Shown here: positions 37,011 to 48,568 of the stretch, piece after piece
Numbering within the stretch: the stretch's first letter is position 1
How the letters are laid out: the number at the start of each line of letters is the position of its first letter
Origin: Ailurus styani
Lineage: Eukaryota; Chordata; Mammalia; Carnivora; Ailuridae
Assembly (NCBI GenBank): GCA_002007465.1
Contig: LNAC01000032.1
Coordinates: 6,788,889-6,852,888, forward strand
Length of the DNA: 64,000 bases
Reading direction: 5' to 3'
Made by a program: the position numbers and the translations under genes
Notes under the pieces: model-generated
The model's input: only the letters and a program-made list of their open reading frames with translations
What the model was told of the DNA's origin: nothing
Databases searched by the model: none

Positions 37011-37776
37011 TGAACAATAGTTGAGTGCCTAGTATGTTCTAGACGCTAGGGATGCAGCAGTGAGCAAAAACAGGTTTAGGTTTCTAGATTTTGTTTATTA
37101 TTTTAGGATTAAGGAGGTTAGTGTGGCGTTGAACAGGCCCCTGGGCACGTGGCACTCAGATTATTATTACTGCTATTGAATATTACTATTTTTAACCTTC
37201 AGAAACTTTAAAGAACTTTCCCGGTTTAGTTGTTTGCATTAGTACCAGATTGACTTCTGTTGTAAATATTTTGAAGGTACACGTAATGCAGAAACTGAAC
37301 ATAATACTTTCCAAATTGGAAGAAACAGTGTTTATGTGGGACGGTTAATTCAAACTATATAAAGTTTTTGGAAGGCATGTGGCTTGGTGTTTAGCTGTTA
37401 ATATCGGAATCGCATGATGAAACTTAGAAAGAAAAAAAAATCCAAGATCCAAACACAATTTTAGTGAGTAGTTAATGAGAGATGACTCTTTTAGGATCCT
37501 CTGTTCTAGAAATACGAGGTCAAGTAGGCATTGATGTTAATATGGTATTTCTTGTGTCATGTACCTGTTTGTTTTGAATTTACTGTCTGAAGCCCCCAAA
37601 TTCCAAATACTAACCCTATTTCTTGTTGATACTTTATTGAAATGCTTATCGTTGGGATATTTTTAGCCATTAGTAGTTTATTTGATTAAGCCTTTGGATT
37701 TGTTTTTTTTCTAAAGCTATGTTACAACATTTTGAGTATTTCTTAGACCACATAGCCTTGTCATATAATCTTACTT

Positions 37777-37980
37777 TTTTTTTTTTTAAAGATTTTATTT
37801 ATTCATTTGACACAGAGAGAGATTACAAGTAGGCAGAGAGGCAGGCAGAGAGAGAGTAGAGAGGAGGAAGCAGGCTCCCTGCTGAGCAGAGAGCCCGATG
37901 TGGGCCTCGATCCCAGGACCCTGGGATCATGACCTGAGCCGAAAGCAGAGGCCTTAACCCACTGAGCCACCCAGGCGCCC
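37777..37980 (-). mobile_element. CAN-SINE
   Basis: Full reversed element with short TCTTACTT flanks, in the first large intron. Confidence 0.94.
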
Positions 37981-38214
37981 TCTTACTTGTTTTTTTCTGT
38001 ATTTATTTAATAGGCTATTGTATGGTTTATAGGGCTATTTATTAAACAACAAGAATCAAAAATGGGAACTCCCAAGTTGATTAGTGGTGTTTGAGGACCA
38101 TAGACAGTTTTACTACTCCTATTAAAATAGCTACAGTGCTTGTGTTTTGGGGAAGTTTAAAAAGAACTACATAAAATATGTGAGCTGAACCTAGAAGAGT
38201 AACTAATGTTTTGA

Positions 38215-38405
38215 GCGTTTGCAATGTGTCAGAATTATTTGAGACACCTGTATTAACTCATTTAATATTACAACAACTCAAGGAAGTAGGTACAATTAAA
38301 TTGTTATCCCCATTTCGAGATTAGAAACCTGAGACACCGAGAGGCAAAACTGGGATTATAATCTGGACAGTGTGGCTCCACAATGTGTCTTAACTGTTAC
38401 ATCAT
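38215..38405 (-). mobile_element. MIR relic, reverse
   Basis: 'attaactcatttaatattac', 'gttatccccatttcgagatt' and 'ctgggattataatctggaca' follow the reverse MIR consensus. Confidence 0.6.
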
Positions 38406-38464
38406 CCTTTAGGTTTTTGGTAGTCAAAAAGGGGTTTTTTTTGCAGATGGTATTGCTAATGGTA

Positions 38465-38715
38465 GCTAGGACTTAGCATTTACTATGTACCTAGCACTGT
38501 TCTTAAGCCGTTTATAAGAATCAATTCATTTAATCCTCGCAACAATACTCTTGAGATAGATGCACTTTACCATTCAATATGATACATAAGGAAACAGGCA
38601 CAGAGAGGTTAAGTTACTTATCTAATAGTTGCACAGCTAGTAAGAGACTGAGATTCAGATCAGATAGTCTACCTCAAGAGCTTAAGCTCTTAAGCTTCAT
38701 TCTGTTCTGCTATTT
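38465..38715 (-). mobile_element. MIR relic, reverse
   Basis: 'tcatttaatcctcgcaacaa', 'cacagagaggttaagttact' and 'gcacagctagtaagagactg' follow the reverse MIR consensus. It is a second copy right after the one at 38.2 kb. Confidence 0.65.
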
Positions 38716-39975
38716 CAGACCATTTCGATTTCTATTTTATTGAATGAATGTCATTTTGGTATTGCTACCTGGAATAAGCTGTTGCTCTCCTTTCCTAGGC
38801 CACATTTAAATAATTGGGATTTGACTTTACTCTTACACCCAGGTTATAGCTAATTTGTGAACCAAGCTGTTCACTAACCTAAGTTTTGAAAGCAGGAGTG
38901 AGTTTCTTGATTAGTTTCTTCAAGGACTATGGAAGCTACCATGTGCGAACTAATTGCTAGGGGTATCTTAAAATACACTTGTCTCCAAAGAGCCTGTAGG
39001 TCGGATACATGGTTTTGGAGGTGTTTCTTTAAGATCCTCAAGGTGCTTCTGTAGCCAGCTAAATTTGTGGGATGGTTGTGTGACTCATGGATGCTGATCA
39101 TGGTGACCTTGGTGATTAATTTTATTAAGAGTGACTTTGACAATGCTTTCATCATCCTGCTCATCTGCAGTATTTTAGTTGTCCTTATTCCTTTACATTT
39201 ACAAATGTAAATTTGAATACTCTTACTAGCACTGGGGGAAAAACTACTTATTAAGGTATGTGTTCTAAGGTTATATGTTATTTAACTCGAGGATTCAGTA
39301 CCCCTTGTTAGTCTAAGGTACAGTCAATTCTTGAAGATTTTCCAAATCCTTTTGACTATAATGATCTCTTTCTAGTAAAGAAGATACTAGGTTCTGCTAC
39401 TGACATAAAAGTTTTCAGATTGCAATCTCAAATCTTAAATTGGTTTTTGCATTCTATAGAATATGTTACGGTTTGTGGGTTTTGACATGAGTTGCAAATT
39501 TTATGTATCAGGATATTGAGCAGAGGTCTTAAAGAGTATAGTATATGGGATCTTAGTATACTTATGGAATCATTTTCTCTGGGATGAGGCATAATTTTGA
39601 AGTGTCCCCCAGGTGATTCTGAGGCCTCCCTCTGGTTAAGATCCACAAACCTATGGATAATCATTTAATCAATACTTACTGAGGTTTTACTCTGTTTGGC
39701 ACAGTAGTCTAGTCCCAGGAGATAAAAAAAATGAGGAAGCCTTGTCATTACCCTTGAGAATCTGCTTTGAGTGGAAGAAACAAGCATATAAACACACGAA
39801 TAGGTGTTTGTCATCTTGTGCAACTTAGCTTTTAAGAACATATATCAAGTATGAGAAACACCTGTTGAAAAGAAAGGCGAATCTTTATTCATATATCAGA
39901 TTTACCCATTATTATTGAAGGTAGTTTATCTAAATATTTTACCTATACTGTATTTCGTCATCTCAGGGTGGTTTT

Positions 39976-39978
<3 letters not shown>

Positions 39979-40012
<34 letters not shown>

Positions 40013-40179
40013 TTTTATTTATTTATTTGACAGAGAGAGATTACAAGTAGGCAGAGAGAGAGGAGGAAGCAGGCTCCCTGCTGAGCAGAGAGCCCGATGC
40101 GGGCCTCGATCCCAGGACCCTGAGATCATGACCTGAGCCGAAGGCAGCGGCTTTAACCCACTGAGCCACCCAGGCGCCC
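39979..40179 (-). mobile_element. CAN-SINE, very young
   Basis: Full reversed element with a T run of about 28 bases and a perfect 16-bp TSD TCAGGGTGGTTTTTCT. Confidence 0.96.
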
Positions 40180-43022
40180 TCAGGGTGGTTTTTCTAACTA
40201 TAGTTAATTCTCAGTGTCAGAATTTTGAAATTAGCAAAGTTAAAGGATTTTCATTCTTTAACTGGAAAATTTTGTATTCTTTTTGGTTTTGCTACAATAG
40301 CAATGATCTTACTTGAAAATTGAATGGTATAATTAAGAACAGATGAATTTACTGAATAACTTAAATTAGCCAAGTTAACCTTGGTAGGTAAGAGTCTCAA
40401 AACTACCCTCTGCCTTTGGGGAAGGGAAAAATTCAATGAAGTGTTTTATACTTCCCTTAACCATCTGATTTTTATCTCCAATGATGCTTTCAACATAATC
40501 TTGTATCATTCAGACTTTCAACTTTTCATAGCTGGATTTGTTATATTTGGCCTTGTAGGTTTCAGTTGTGAATCAGTACTTGGTTACTGGTCCATTTTTA
40601 GGATGGAGTACTTGTTCACATTCATCCTAGTCTTGTTATCATTTCAAAGCTAATTATAATTGGACGTTTTCAACCACTGGACTGCTGTTAATTTTTGTTT
40701 TTTTCTGTCAGTGAAACGTCTTGTATGCTTTTATGTATCAAAGCTGAACATAAATTTGGCTTTCTGTTTTTGCTCATTTAGATAGTGCTGCCTACAGAAG
40801 AATAGCTTTGAATAATTTTAAATGACTTAAGTGATGATCTAAAGAAAGAAAATTGTAGTATTATTCAACCCATTCTTTGTATCTTGTCTAATTAGACAAG
40901 CACACTGTCTCATCTGTAATTACAACTAAACAGGAAATTAATGATATAGTGAGACATGGTTTGTAGCACCTACCTACCTGTTAATCCTTAAGGTAAAAGA
41001 AACTTTCAGGATTTCTCAAATTAAAAATTCCAAACTAAAATGATTATAAAGTGACTATTCCTTCTTATTCTTAAGTCTACAGCTCTATGAAATTGTTCAG
41101 ATCCCAAAATATTTTGCCAAGCTTCCTTCTTAAATAACTTACAGGTGGTAAGGGTACATCTCTGAAATGTTTGCTGTTTCTTTCCTTACCATTTGTGTCT
41201 GCACATGGTATATAGAAATTTCACAGCATTAAAGATAATAAGAAAATTTACTTCATAGTAAACCTGATCTTTATAATAACAATTAGAGCAGTTCTCATCT
41301 GCCTAATTAGGCAATTAATTGTACCGCATTTTGTCCTATCATTGGTCTGAATATGTACCTTTATATTTTGCTAGGTTGTAAAGGTTCTTTGAGGGTGATT
41401 CTTACCTCAAAATTTCTTGTAAAGACACTCTTCTTGCCTCCCACCTCATCGCCTCATCTCATCCAGCCCCCAAGGTAGTTTTTTCTGTTGCTCTGTATAG
41501 GTCTTAAGAGGCAAGAGCTGTCTTTATGTTACTGATTCACATAGTTCTACACATCTTGACTTTAAGTCAAAAGTTTTTAAAGAAATGGATTCTTTAATAT
41601 GAGAAATTAGCTTGCGGTAATGGCTTGAACTCCTAAGTTTTCCCAAAAGTGATGATGGGAATTGTATCTAAACTACTACTATCTTTGTGACCTTTGTGTG
41701 ATAATGTGTGAGATGAATGGTGGGGTATGGGATAACAAATGATTGTGAACATGGTGGTGACAATTACTGTACTCAAGGATGGAACCCGTGAACTTGGTGT
41801 TACCATAGCAGTCATCTTTTTCATAAAATGCTGACTTTGGTTATTTTAACCTAACATAAGTAGAGGCTATCATTGGAAGAATGTTTAGCAGAATGCTTAA
41901 ATGGTTATTCGTAGAGGCATTAAAACTTACTGGGCATTGCTCTGACATGGCTGCTGTGTAGCTTCATCATTCATAAGTCTTGTATTTCCAATTTATAAGT
42001 TCTTTAAAAGAGACCATTTTGTATATGTCCCTCTCATTTCTGTATACCTTTGTGTTTAATGCCTTGGCTTCCTGTTGTTCATAGTCTGTGGTCCATCCTT
42101 TCACTTCTTTGAAATGAGTAAGATGTAATGAGAGAAGCAAGAGGCAAATATTTAGCTTTATGTTTAGACTTCTAAGCCAATGTCTTGGCCTTTTCATGAT
42201 TTACTTCTAACAGTCAACTGTCGAAGAGATCTTATGTGCTATAACAATCAAAGCAAAGATCTTTCTCAAGATAAACTGTAGGCTTTCTCTTATGAGTCCC
42301 AGAAAAGGAATGGTCAAACTCCTTACTGCTTAATTACATACGTCTAGATGAGTACACTCAGTGGCTTAAGTTTTGGTTGCCTTATAGAGAGGTTTGCTTG
42401 ACTCCTTATGAGTCTGTTTAGGCTTTTAAATGGGAAGGAGAAGCATATTTCTAAGTGAGAAGAGGCCTGGATTCTCATGCTAGCTAGGTGTGCAGGAAAG
42501 TTTTAGGAGAAGCAGTTCACAGGAAGATGATCCAAAAAGAAAATGCCCTCCAGAACACACCAGGGCAAAGAGATGTCTAACTTTGAGGTTTAATTTTTTT
42601 ATGTCCTTGTATGCCCGTGGTCAATTTCAGTGTCCCTTCACTGAGTGGAACCATTAGCAACTCCTAGTGTGTGCCAGTCTCCCTGCCAGCCTGTTTGCTG
42701 GTCTTATTTTTAGTGGTCTTAACAGTTGGTGAAGAGCCCACTGTTAGTAATGCTGTTCTTGTGGAAGGGGATGGTATGAAGACTTTAAAGGTACTACACG
42801 TGAGCTGTTCTCTGGTTCTTGCCACTGTCCCTCTCTACAAGGAAGCAAAGAGCTAATGGTTTCAGTTCTTCATATAATTTTACAAATTGTTTTTGTTCCT
42901 AAAGCCTATGAAAATTTAGGGTTTAAAGTCATTTCATGAAGTTAAGACCTAAGATAAAATTACTTTTTAAAATTCTTTGAGCAGATGTTTCATTGAAAAT
43001 CGATCTTAAATATACCTTGAGT

Positions 43023-43218
43023 GGGCGCCTGGGTGGCTCAGTGGGTTAAAGCCTCTGCTTTCGGCTCAGGTCATGATCTCAGGGTCCTGGGATCGAGGCC
43101 CGCATCGGGCTCCCTGCTCAGCGGGGAGCCTGCTTCCCCCTCTCTCCTCTCTCTCTGCCTGCCTCTCTGCCTCCTTGTGATCTCTCTCCCTCTGTGAAAT
43201 AAATTTAAAAAAATATAT
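43023..43218 (+). mobile_element. CAN-SINE
   Basis: Full sense element between perfect ATATACCTTGAGT repeats. Confidence 0.95.
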
Positions 43219-43726
43219 ATATACCTTGAGTAGAATAGAGAGTTGGGTTGGTACAGTTGAAATTTTTTTCTTCAGTTTGCCAAATGCCATATCAAATTTT
43301 TAAGCTACATCTTTGATGCTTTTGAAAAAGCAGCCATTGGAAATCCATCCCTAGAACTCTAATTTTCAAGTGTCTAGTAAATACACTAAAACGTAGCATT
43401 CCTACACTTGGATGCAGTCTTTCCCGTAGTGAGGGGTTCTGATGTAAAGTAGAAAAAAGGCCTGTTTCCATAAGATTGTTTTAAGGGTAAAATGCTTGTT
43501 ATTTAAGATCTTTTATCATTCTCAGTGACTTCGTTCTCATGTTCTTCTCTTGCCTGAATTACTGCTATACCTTCCTAATGTAGTTATCTACTTCTGTCTT
43601 TTGTATTAGCGATTCCTATATGAAGATAAGTCTTTGATACCCCACAAGTTAAAATTTTGTGCAAGTATATGTGTATTTTGGGGGATAGAAGGTCAGTAGT
43701 TAATCAGTCTTAGAGGTCCTTGTTAT

Positions 43727-43938
43727 GGGGCACCTGGGTGGCTCCGTGGGTTAAAGCCTCTGCCTTTGGCTCAGGTCAGGATCTCAGGGTCCTGGGATCA
43801 AGCCCTGCAGCATCTGCAGGGCTCTCTGCTCAGCAGGGAGCCTGTTTCCTCTTCTCTCTCTGCCAGCCTCTCTGCCTACTTGTAATTCTCTCTCTCTCTC
43901 TCTCTCTCTCTGTTAAATAAATAGTCTTTTTTTAAAAA
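43727..43938 (+). mobile_element. CAN-SINE
   Basis: Full sense element with a long CT run, between GTCCTTGTTAT repeats. Confidence 0.94.
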
Positions 43939-44402
43939 GTCCTTGTTATAGTGTTAAAAGCCAAGGCTCTGAATAGTATGCATACATAGAGAGATGTAGA
44001 TACAGGTCTTTGTATAGTTCCATAGGTTTTTTTATCTTAAAATTTGAAGACCTGCAAAACAATGCTATATGTGAAAAGATACATACTGGTAGTGTGTAAA
44101 AATGTGGATAAGTAGTGGAAGCCACATTTGGGATAATCTGTTACCTCCTGTGGGGGAAAGGGAATGGAATTTGAGGAGTATGTGAGGGATCTTCAGTTAA
44201 CATCTGCAACATTTTTTTTTTTAATATGAAAGAAGTGCAGTAAAAATGGGTACACAGATTTATGGGTACTTTTAGGGTATGACTTAGTAAGTTAAAAAAT
44301 TAAAAGAATTCCTCCTGGTGTGCTATTTGCCAGTACATTTAAAGAAATAATAAAGACCAAATTTGATTTGTCTTATTCCTGCTTAAAAACTATCCATAGT
44401 TC

Positions 44403-44573
44403 GCAGCACCTGGGTGGCTTAGTTGAGCGTCTGACTCTTGGTTTCAGCTCAGGTCATGATCTCATGAGTTGTGAGATTGAGCCCCATGTAGGGTACCCTC
44501 CCCATGGACCCCCACTGTGCTCGCTCTGTCTCACTTGCTCTCTCAAACAAGTAAGTAAATCTTTAAAAGAACA
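44403..44573 (+). mobile_element. CAN-SINE, older
   Basis: Sense element with the older 'gtctgactcttggtttcagc' variant; imperfect TSD ACTATCCATAGTTC / ACTGTCCATGATTC. Confidence 0.88.
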
Positions 44574-44574
44574 A

Positions 44575-44880
44575 GACTGTCCATGATTCCCATTGCCTTT
44601 GGGATAGTCTGACATTCAAATCTCATGGAAGATCCAGCCGTGGTTAACCTTTCTGGCCACATGCGTTACTTCCTTACCTGTACCTTGTTGTGTTTCTGGT
44701 ATGTAAGACTATAAGCAAATTTTTACAGCCTGTGTTTTTTCACACCCTCAACTTTGAATGAGTTTCTCTGTTTGGAATGCTTATCCCTCTTCATCAAGAC
44801 CCATCTCATTTGTCATTCTTTTTAAACCCAGCAAGGTTAGTGGTTACCTTATTAAGATTCACAGTGCATTTGAATGCCTT
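44575..44880 (+). mobile_element. L2-like ancient LINE fragment
   Basis: Text such as 'gtttctctgtttggaatgct' and 'catcaagacccatctcattt' resembles the L2 3' region in sense orientation. It is diverged. Confidence 0.45.
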
Positions 44881-46584
44881 TATTTTAAGCACTTAAGTTG
44901 TTGAAATGTAGTTTTTTGTTTTGCATCGTGCCTACTTTATATTAGCTCAGTCTGTTGGGAAAGTCATTCATGTTTTTATCTTGGTATTACTCAAATCTAA
45001 CCTGCTGGACACCAAAAATGCAGTTTTCCTATATGTGAATAAATATTTTGATGGGGAAACTTTAAGAGTAGATATTGCACTTTTCATTTTAGAAATGGAT
45101 TTAAATTAACCTCTGGTTTCTGTGATTAGATTAAAAGTTGCTAGGCAGGACACATGACTGCTCCCTCTAGCTTAGTTTTAAGATTGCTTCATTTAGATTT
45201 CTTTCTTACATGTTTTTCAAAAAAAACAAAACTTGAGCATTACATTGTGCTTCAGTGGATAGTCTATATGGGTCCCAGTTGTTCTCTGCTTAGAATGGGT
45301 CTCCTCACTCTTATGGTTTTTTTCCCCCTTGGATTTATTAGAAGGAAATTGGGGTGGTTAACAGTCAAAGGAAATACCTATAGGAACCCAGAACAAGCTA
45401 TAACCTTAGGGACTAAAATTGCATGTGTATATGCCAAGTCAGCTCTTACTATCTCTGCTGTTCAATGTGGTGTCTTTCTTTGGATTCACCATGTAATTTC
45501 AGGGCACATGGCTGCCAACAGCTCTAAGTCACATCCATACAGCTGCTGATTTAGAGAAGGAGGAAGTGTTCCAGCTTCAATTTGAAAAACCAGGCAGAGA
45601 TGGATGGACTTGATTAGGTCAGGTCCTGGCTTAGGTTACTTTCCAACCCTTTGAGCTAATCACAGGCTGAAGGAACAAAATTCTGTGATTAGCCCTGTCT
45701 GAGTAATGGGTGATTGTCAGCCACCATTAACCAAACACTACAATCACATGTTTGGAGGGAAAAACATTTTCATGAAAGCGGGGTAAGATACTGAGTAGGC
45801 AAAATGTCATATATATAGAAGAGTGTCTAAGATGACTTGTTACTATACTTTCATGTTTTATCCTTGCTAAGATAATCTGTAATCTCATTTGCTTATGCTA
45901 TGGGCATACTAATGTCATGAGAATTACTTGTTATCTTAGAGATGAGTGCTGGTACATGATTTTAAAAGACCTGTTTTGATCCTTAAAATAATTTAGGTCA
46001 TTTTTTTTCAGTGTTGCATTTAAAGTAGATTTTAGTACATAAGGTAATTGACCTAATTTTAGATCTTTGATTATTACTTCAGAGGTGTCTTGGTCATAGA
46101 GGACTTGGAAAATAAGACACTTAGAAATTATTTGAGAATAAAATTCTAAAATTATGGGAGGGAAAACCTATACTACATTATTACTATAGAGTAATAATGC
46201 CTGCATATAAAGGCTTAATGATTTATAAATATCGTGCCTAGGAACTTGTATTTCTTCTATAAGAAATATTTTTCATAATTAAAATGTAGTTTTTAAGTCG
46301 ATGTTGATGTATTCTCAACTATAGATTCCTGCAATCATATTTATAATGAAGTTGTTTCAAGGTCATGGGTATTTTGTTAGATCAACCATCATTAGATTGG
46401 TTTTTATTTTAAAATAACTGCTAGCTTTTTTTCAGGTTTAAACAAATAAGTACATAATTTGGGATCACTGTAAGAAGTTAGGAGATAAATCTTTGTGGGA
46501 AAAAGAGGGAGGGGTGGCCTGGAACAGGTAATTTTGGGGGTGGCTTTTGGGGGTTTTTGTTTTTTGTTTGTTTTTTGTTTGTTT

Positions 46585-46690
46585 GTTTTAAATTTTATTT
46601 TTATTCTTTGCCCAAGGGGTACAGGTCTGTGAATCATCAGGCTTACATCTTTCACAGCATTCACCAAAGCACAAACCCTCCCCAATGTCC
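46585..46690 (-). mobile_element. Very short carnivore L1 3' end
   Basis: 'gtacaggtctgtgaatcatc' followed by 'ccctccccaatgtccat' is the terminal 3' UTR of the recent carnivore L1 in reverse. It is flanked by TTTG-rich simple sequence on both sides. Confidence 0.65.
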
Positions 46691-47404
46691 ATTGTTTTTT
46701 GTTTGTTTTGAACCTTTATGTTCCTGAAGGAAAGAGGGAATTCAATTGCGTGAGTTAACTCTTGGTATCTTTTTTTTGATGGGCCAGTTAAGCAAAATAA
46801 TTTGTTATATAAGTTCTGGAACATGGGAGAATTCTCCATTCATATCAGTTAAACTAGACTACTTGATTCTTATGTACAGGAAAATTTTTATGCCTTCAGA
46901 TGGTGTTAAAGTAGATTCCCATTATAATAAAAGTGGCTGATTATGAGATGTAAATACCATATGAAAACTTACCTGGCCTATGAAAAAGTAATTTGCTTGA
47001 TAATGGATAGTCAGTTCAAGTTGCAAGTACATTTGTTTTATTCAAAAAGGTATGGTTTTCAAAAACTGACGTGGTTCAGAATCATATGATAGTTTATAAG
47101 GGTGTTTGTTTTTGTTTTTAAGCAGAAACCGTACATAGTTTCTTTTAACCATTTGTTTAACTTCCAGTCAAGAGTTTCTGTAATTCCCGTTGATCAGGAT
47201 CAAAAGTGGTTAGAATGAATTTACTCCCGTTTTTAAATAAACTGAACATGTGCAGGTATATTTACAAAGGCAGGAAGAAATTATCTGATCTTCCATTATC
47301 CTGAGATTGTGAATCCTGGGATCTCTGGCTATTTTGATAATCTTAAAAGCAAATGTGGTATGAGTTTTCAGAGGCAAGTTAGCAGAGTGTATCAGAGCAA
47401 CCCT

Positions 47405-47530
47405 CTCATTCCAGTTTTATTGAAGTATAATTGACCTGTAACGTTTTTAGTTTTAGATACACAACATAATGTTTTGATAGTTTGTGAAATGATTACGGCA
47501 AGGACAATTCTTCTTCATTGATTTTTTTTT
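47405..47530 (-). mobile_element. Old L1 3' UTR scrap
   Basis: 'ttttattgaagtataattga' then 'acacaacataatgttttgat' is a common end segment of old L1 elements in reverse. It is diverged. Confidence 0.6.
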
Positions 47531-48384
47531 TTTTTTAACGGAGTGAATCTAGATTGATCACTCCTGAACAATGGGCTATTTCCTAAAGTGCATTTTGACC
47601 ATATAATAGAGGCAGATATTTGCTCTAGTTATCTTCCTGCAGCATTGTGTATTCTCTTTTTCTTAGAAGCCCACTATTATCTCATGGGTCTATAAATTCC
47701 CATAAAGATATATATATAGGTATATATAAATAAAGTTATATAATTTTAAATTGAAAAAAGTGAAAACTATATTTTCATACTGTGTTATCCATATGTGTTA
47801 CATACAAGTCATGGAAGAGCTAAATACATATTTGTAAATACAAGGTAAGATAGAATTTTGGAAACTGCGTGTTTTACTATGAGCAAACTTCAGGTTCTTC
47901 CAGAGTTGTAATTTTACTCAACATTGTATAAAAGACATGGTTGAGTTGCAGGAATAAGATCAAACCAAAAAGGGATACCTACCTATCCCCATGAGAGATT
48001 TTTCAAGTGGAAAATGAGGTCTTATGGATTGTGTGGTTCCAAAATAACAGGATTTAAGATAGTAGAAACTGAAATGTCCAGAAAGTTCAGCAGACAGCAT
48101 GAATGTTGAGAACTGCTTTGTCTTAAGTTCTTTAGCCATGAAAGAATCTAATAACTTTTTCGGTTACCACAGCTTTTTGTTGGTGTAACAAAAATTTTCA
48201 TATCTATGCCTACTGTGTCCCATGATCTAGACTGTGGCTACTTATGGTTTCTTTTACTAGAATGTATGAATGTGAACTGTGATTTTATGTTCCTTAAAGA
48301 GTGGGGTGAAAATAAACCGTCGACTTTCTTTGCTTATGTTTTTTATTATGGTTACATGACCCATCATTTTCTGTCTTGGTGTAG

Positions 48385-48448
48385 GAACTTAGTGATTTGG
48401 CCCGTGACCCTCCAGCACAATGTTCTGCAGGTCCAGTTGGGGATGATA
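48385..48448 (+). CDS. UBE2D3: UBE2D3 coding exon 2 (residues 9-29 plus first base of codon 30)
   Basis: This 64-nt exon encodes ELSDLARDPPAQCSAGPVGD followed by D29 and one base of Met30. It runs from acceptor gtgtag to donor gtaagt. Ser11 (Asn in UBE2D2 as I recall it) again supports D3. Ser22 lies on the E2 backside, which in the UbcH5 family binds a second, non-covalent ubiquitin and supports chain-building. The reading frame joins the previous exon in phase 0 and leaves in phase 1. Only an 88-nt intron separates it from the next exon. Confidence 0.98.
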
Positions 48449-48536
48449 GTAAGTAACTCTCAAGTTAATTTTAATGGCTAATTTCAAAAAAAGCTTGTAC
48501 ATTTTTAGATAACAGTTTTGTTTTGTTTTTCCCTAG
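48449..48536 (+). other. UBE2D3: UBE2D3 88-nt mini-intron
   Basis: A GT-AG intron of only 88 nt (gtaagt...ccctag) between the 64-nt and 32-nt coding exons. It has a T-rich 3' half. The length is close to the lower working limit for mammalian introns and suggests intron-definition splicing of this pair. Confidence 0.95.
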
Positions 48537-48568
48537 TGTTTCATTGGCAAGCCACAATTATGGGACCT
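48537..48568 (+). CDS. UBE2D3: UBE2D3 coding exon 3 (residues 30-40)
   Basis: A 32-nt micro-exon that completes Met30 and encodes MFHWQATIMGP, the first beta strands of the UBC fold. The acceptor is a strong tract ending ttttccctag and the donor is gtaagt. It restores phase 0 at codon 40. The 'W-A-I-GP' pattern is the usual start of the E2 core. Confidence 0.98.

Larger units (their letters stand above)
35059..48384 (+). other. UBE2D3: UBE2D3 intron after coding exon 1
   Basis: A 13.3-kb GT-AG intron (gtaacc...gtgtag). It holds a YY1 motif near its 5' end, three MIR relics, five full CAN-SINEs (37.8, 40.0, 43.0, 43.7 and 44.4 kb), an L2-like stretch and two short L1 3' pieces. The rest is unrecognised AT-rich sequence. 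I did not find an alternative N-terminal coding exon here, although the scan was not exhaustive. Confidence 0.9.

Noticed and set aside
35059..48384. An alternative N-terminal coding exon, as I recall for another human UBE2D3 isoform.
   Set aside because: I scanned by eye and found no matching exon with a donor in the right phase; it may lie elsewhere or be absent, so nothing is annotated.
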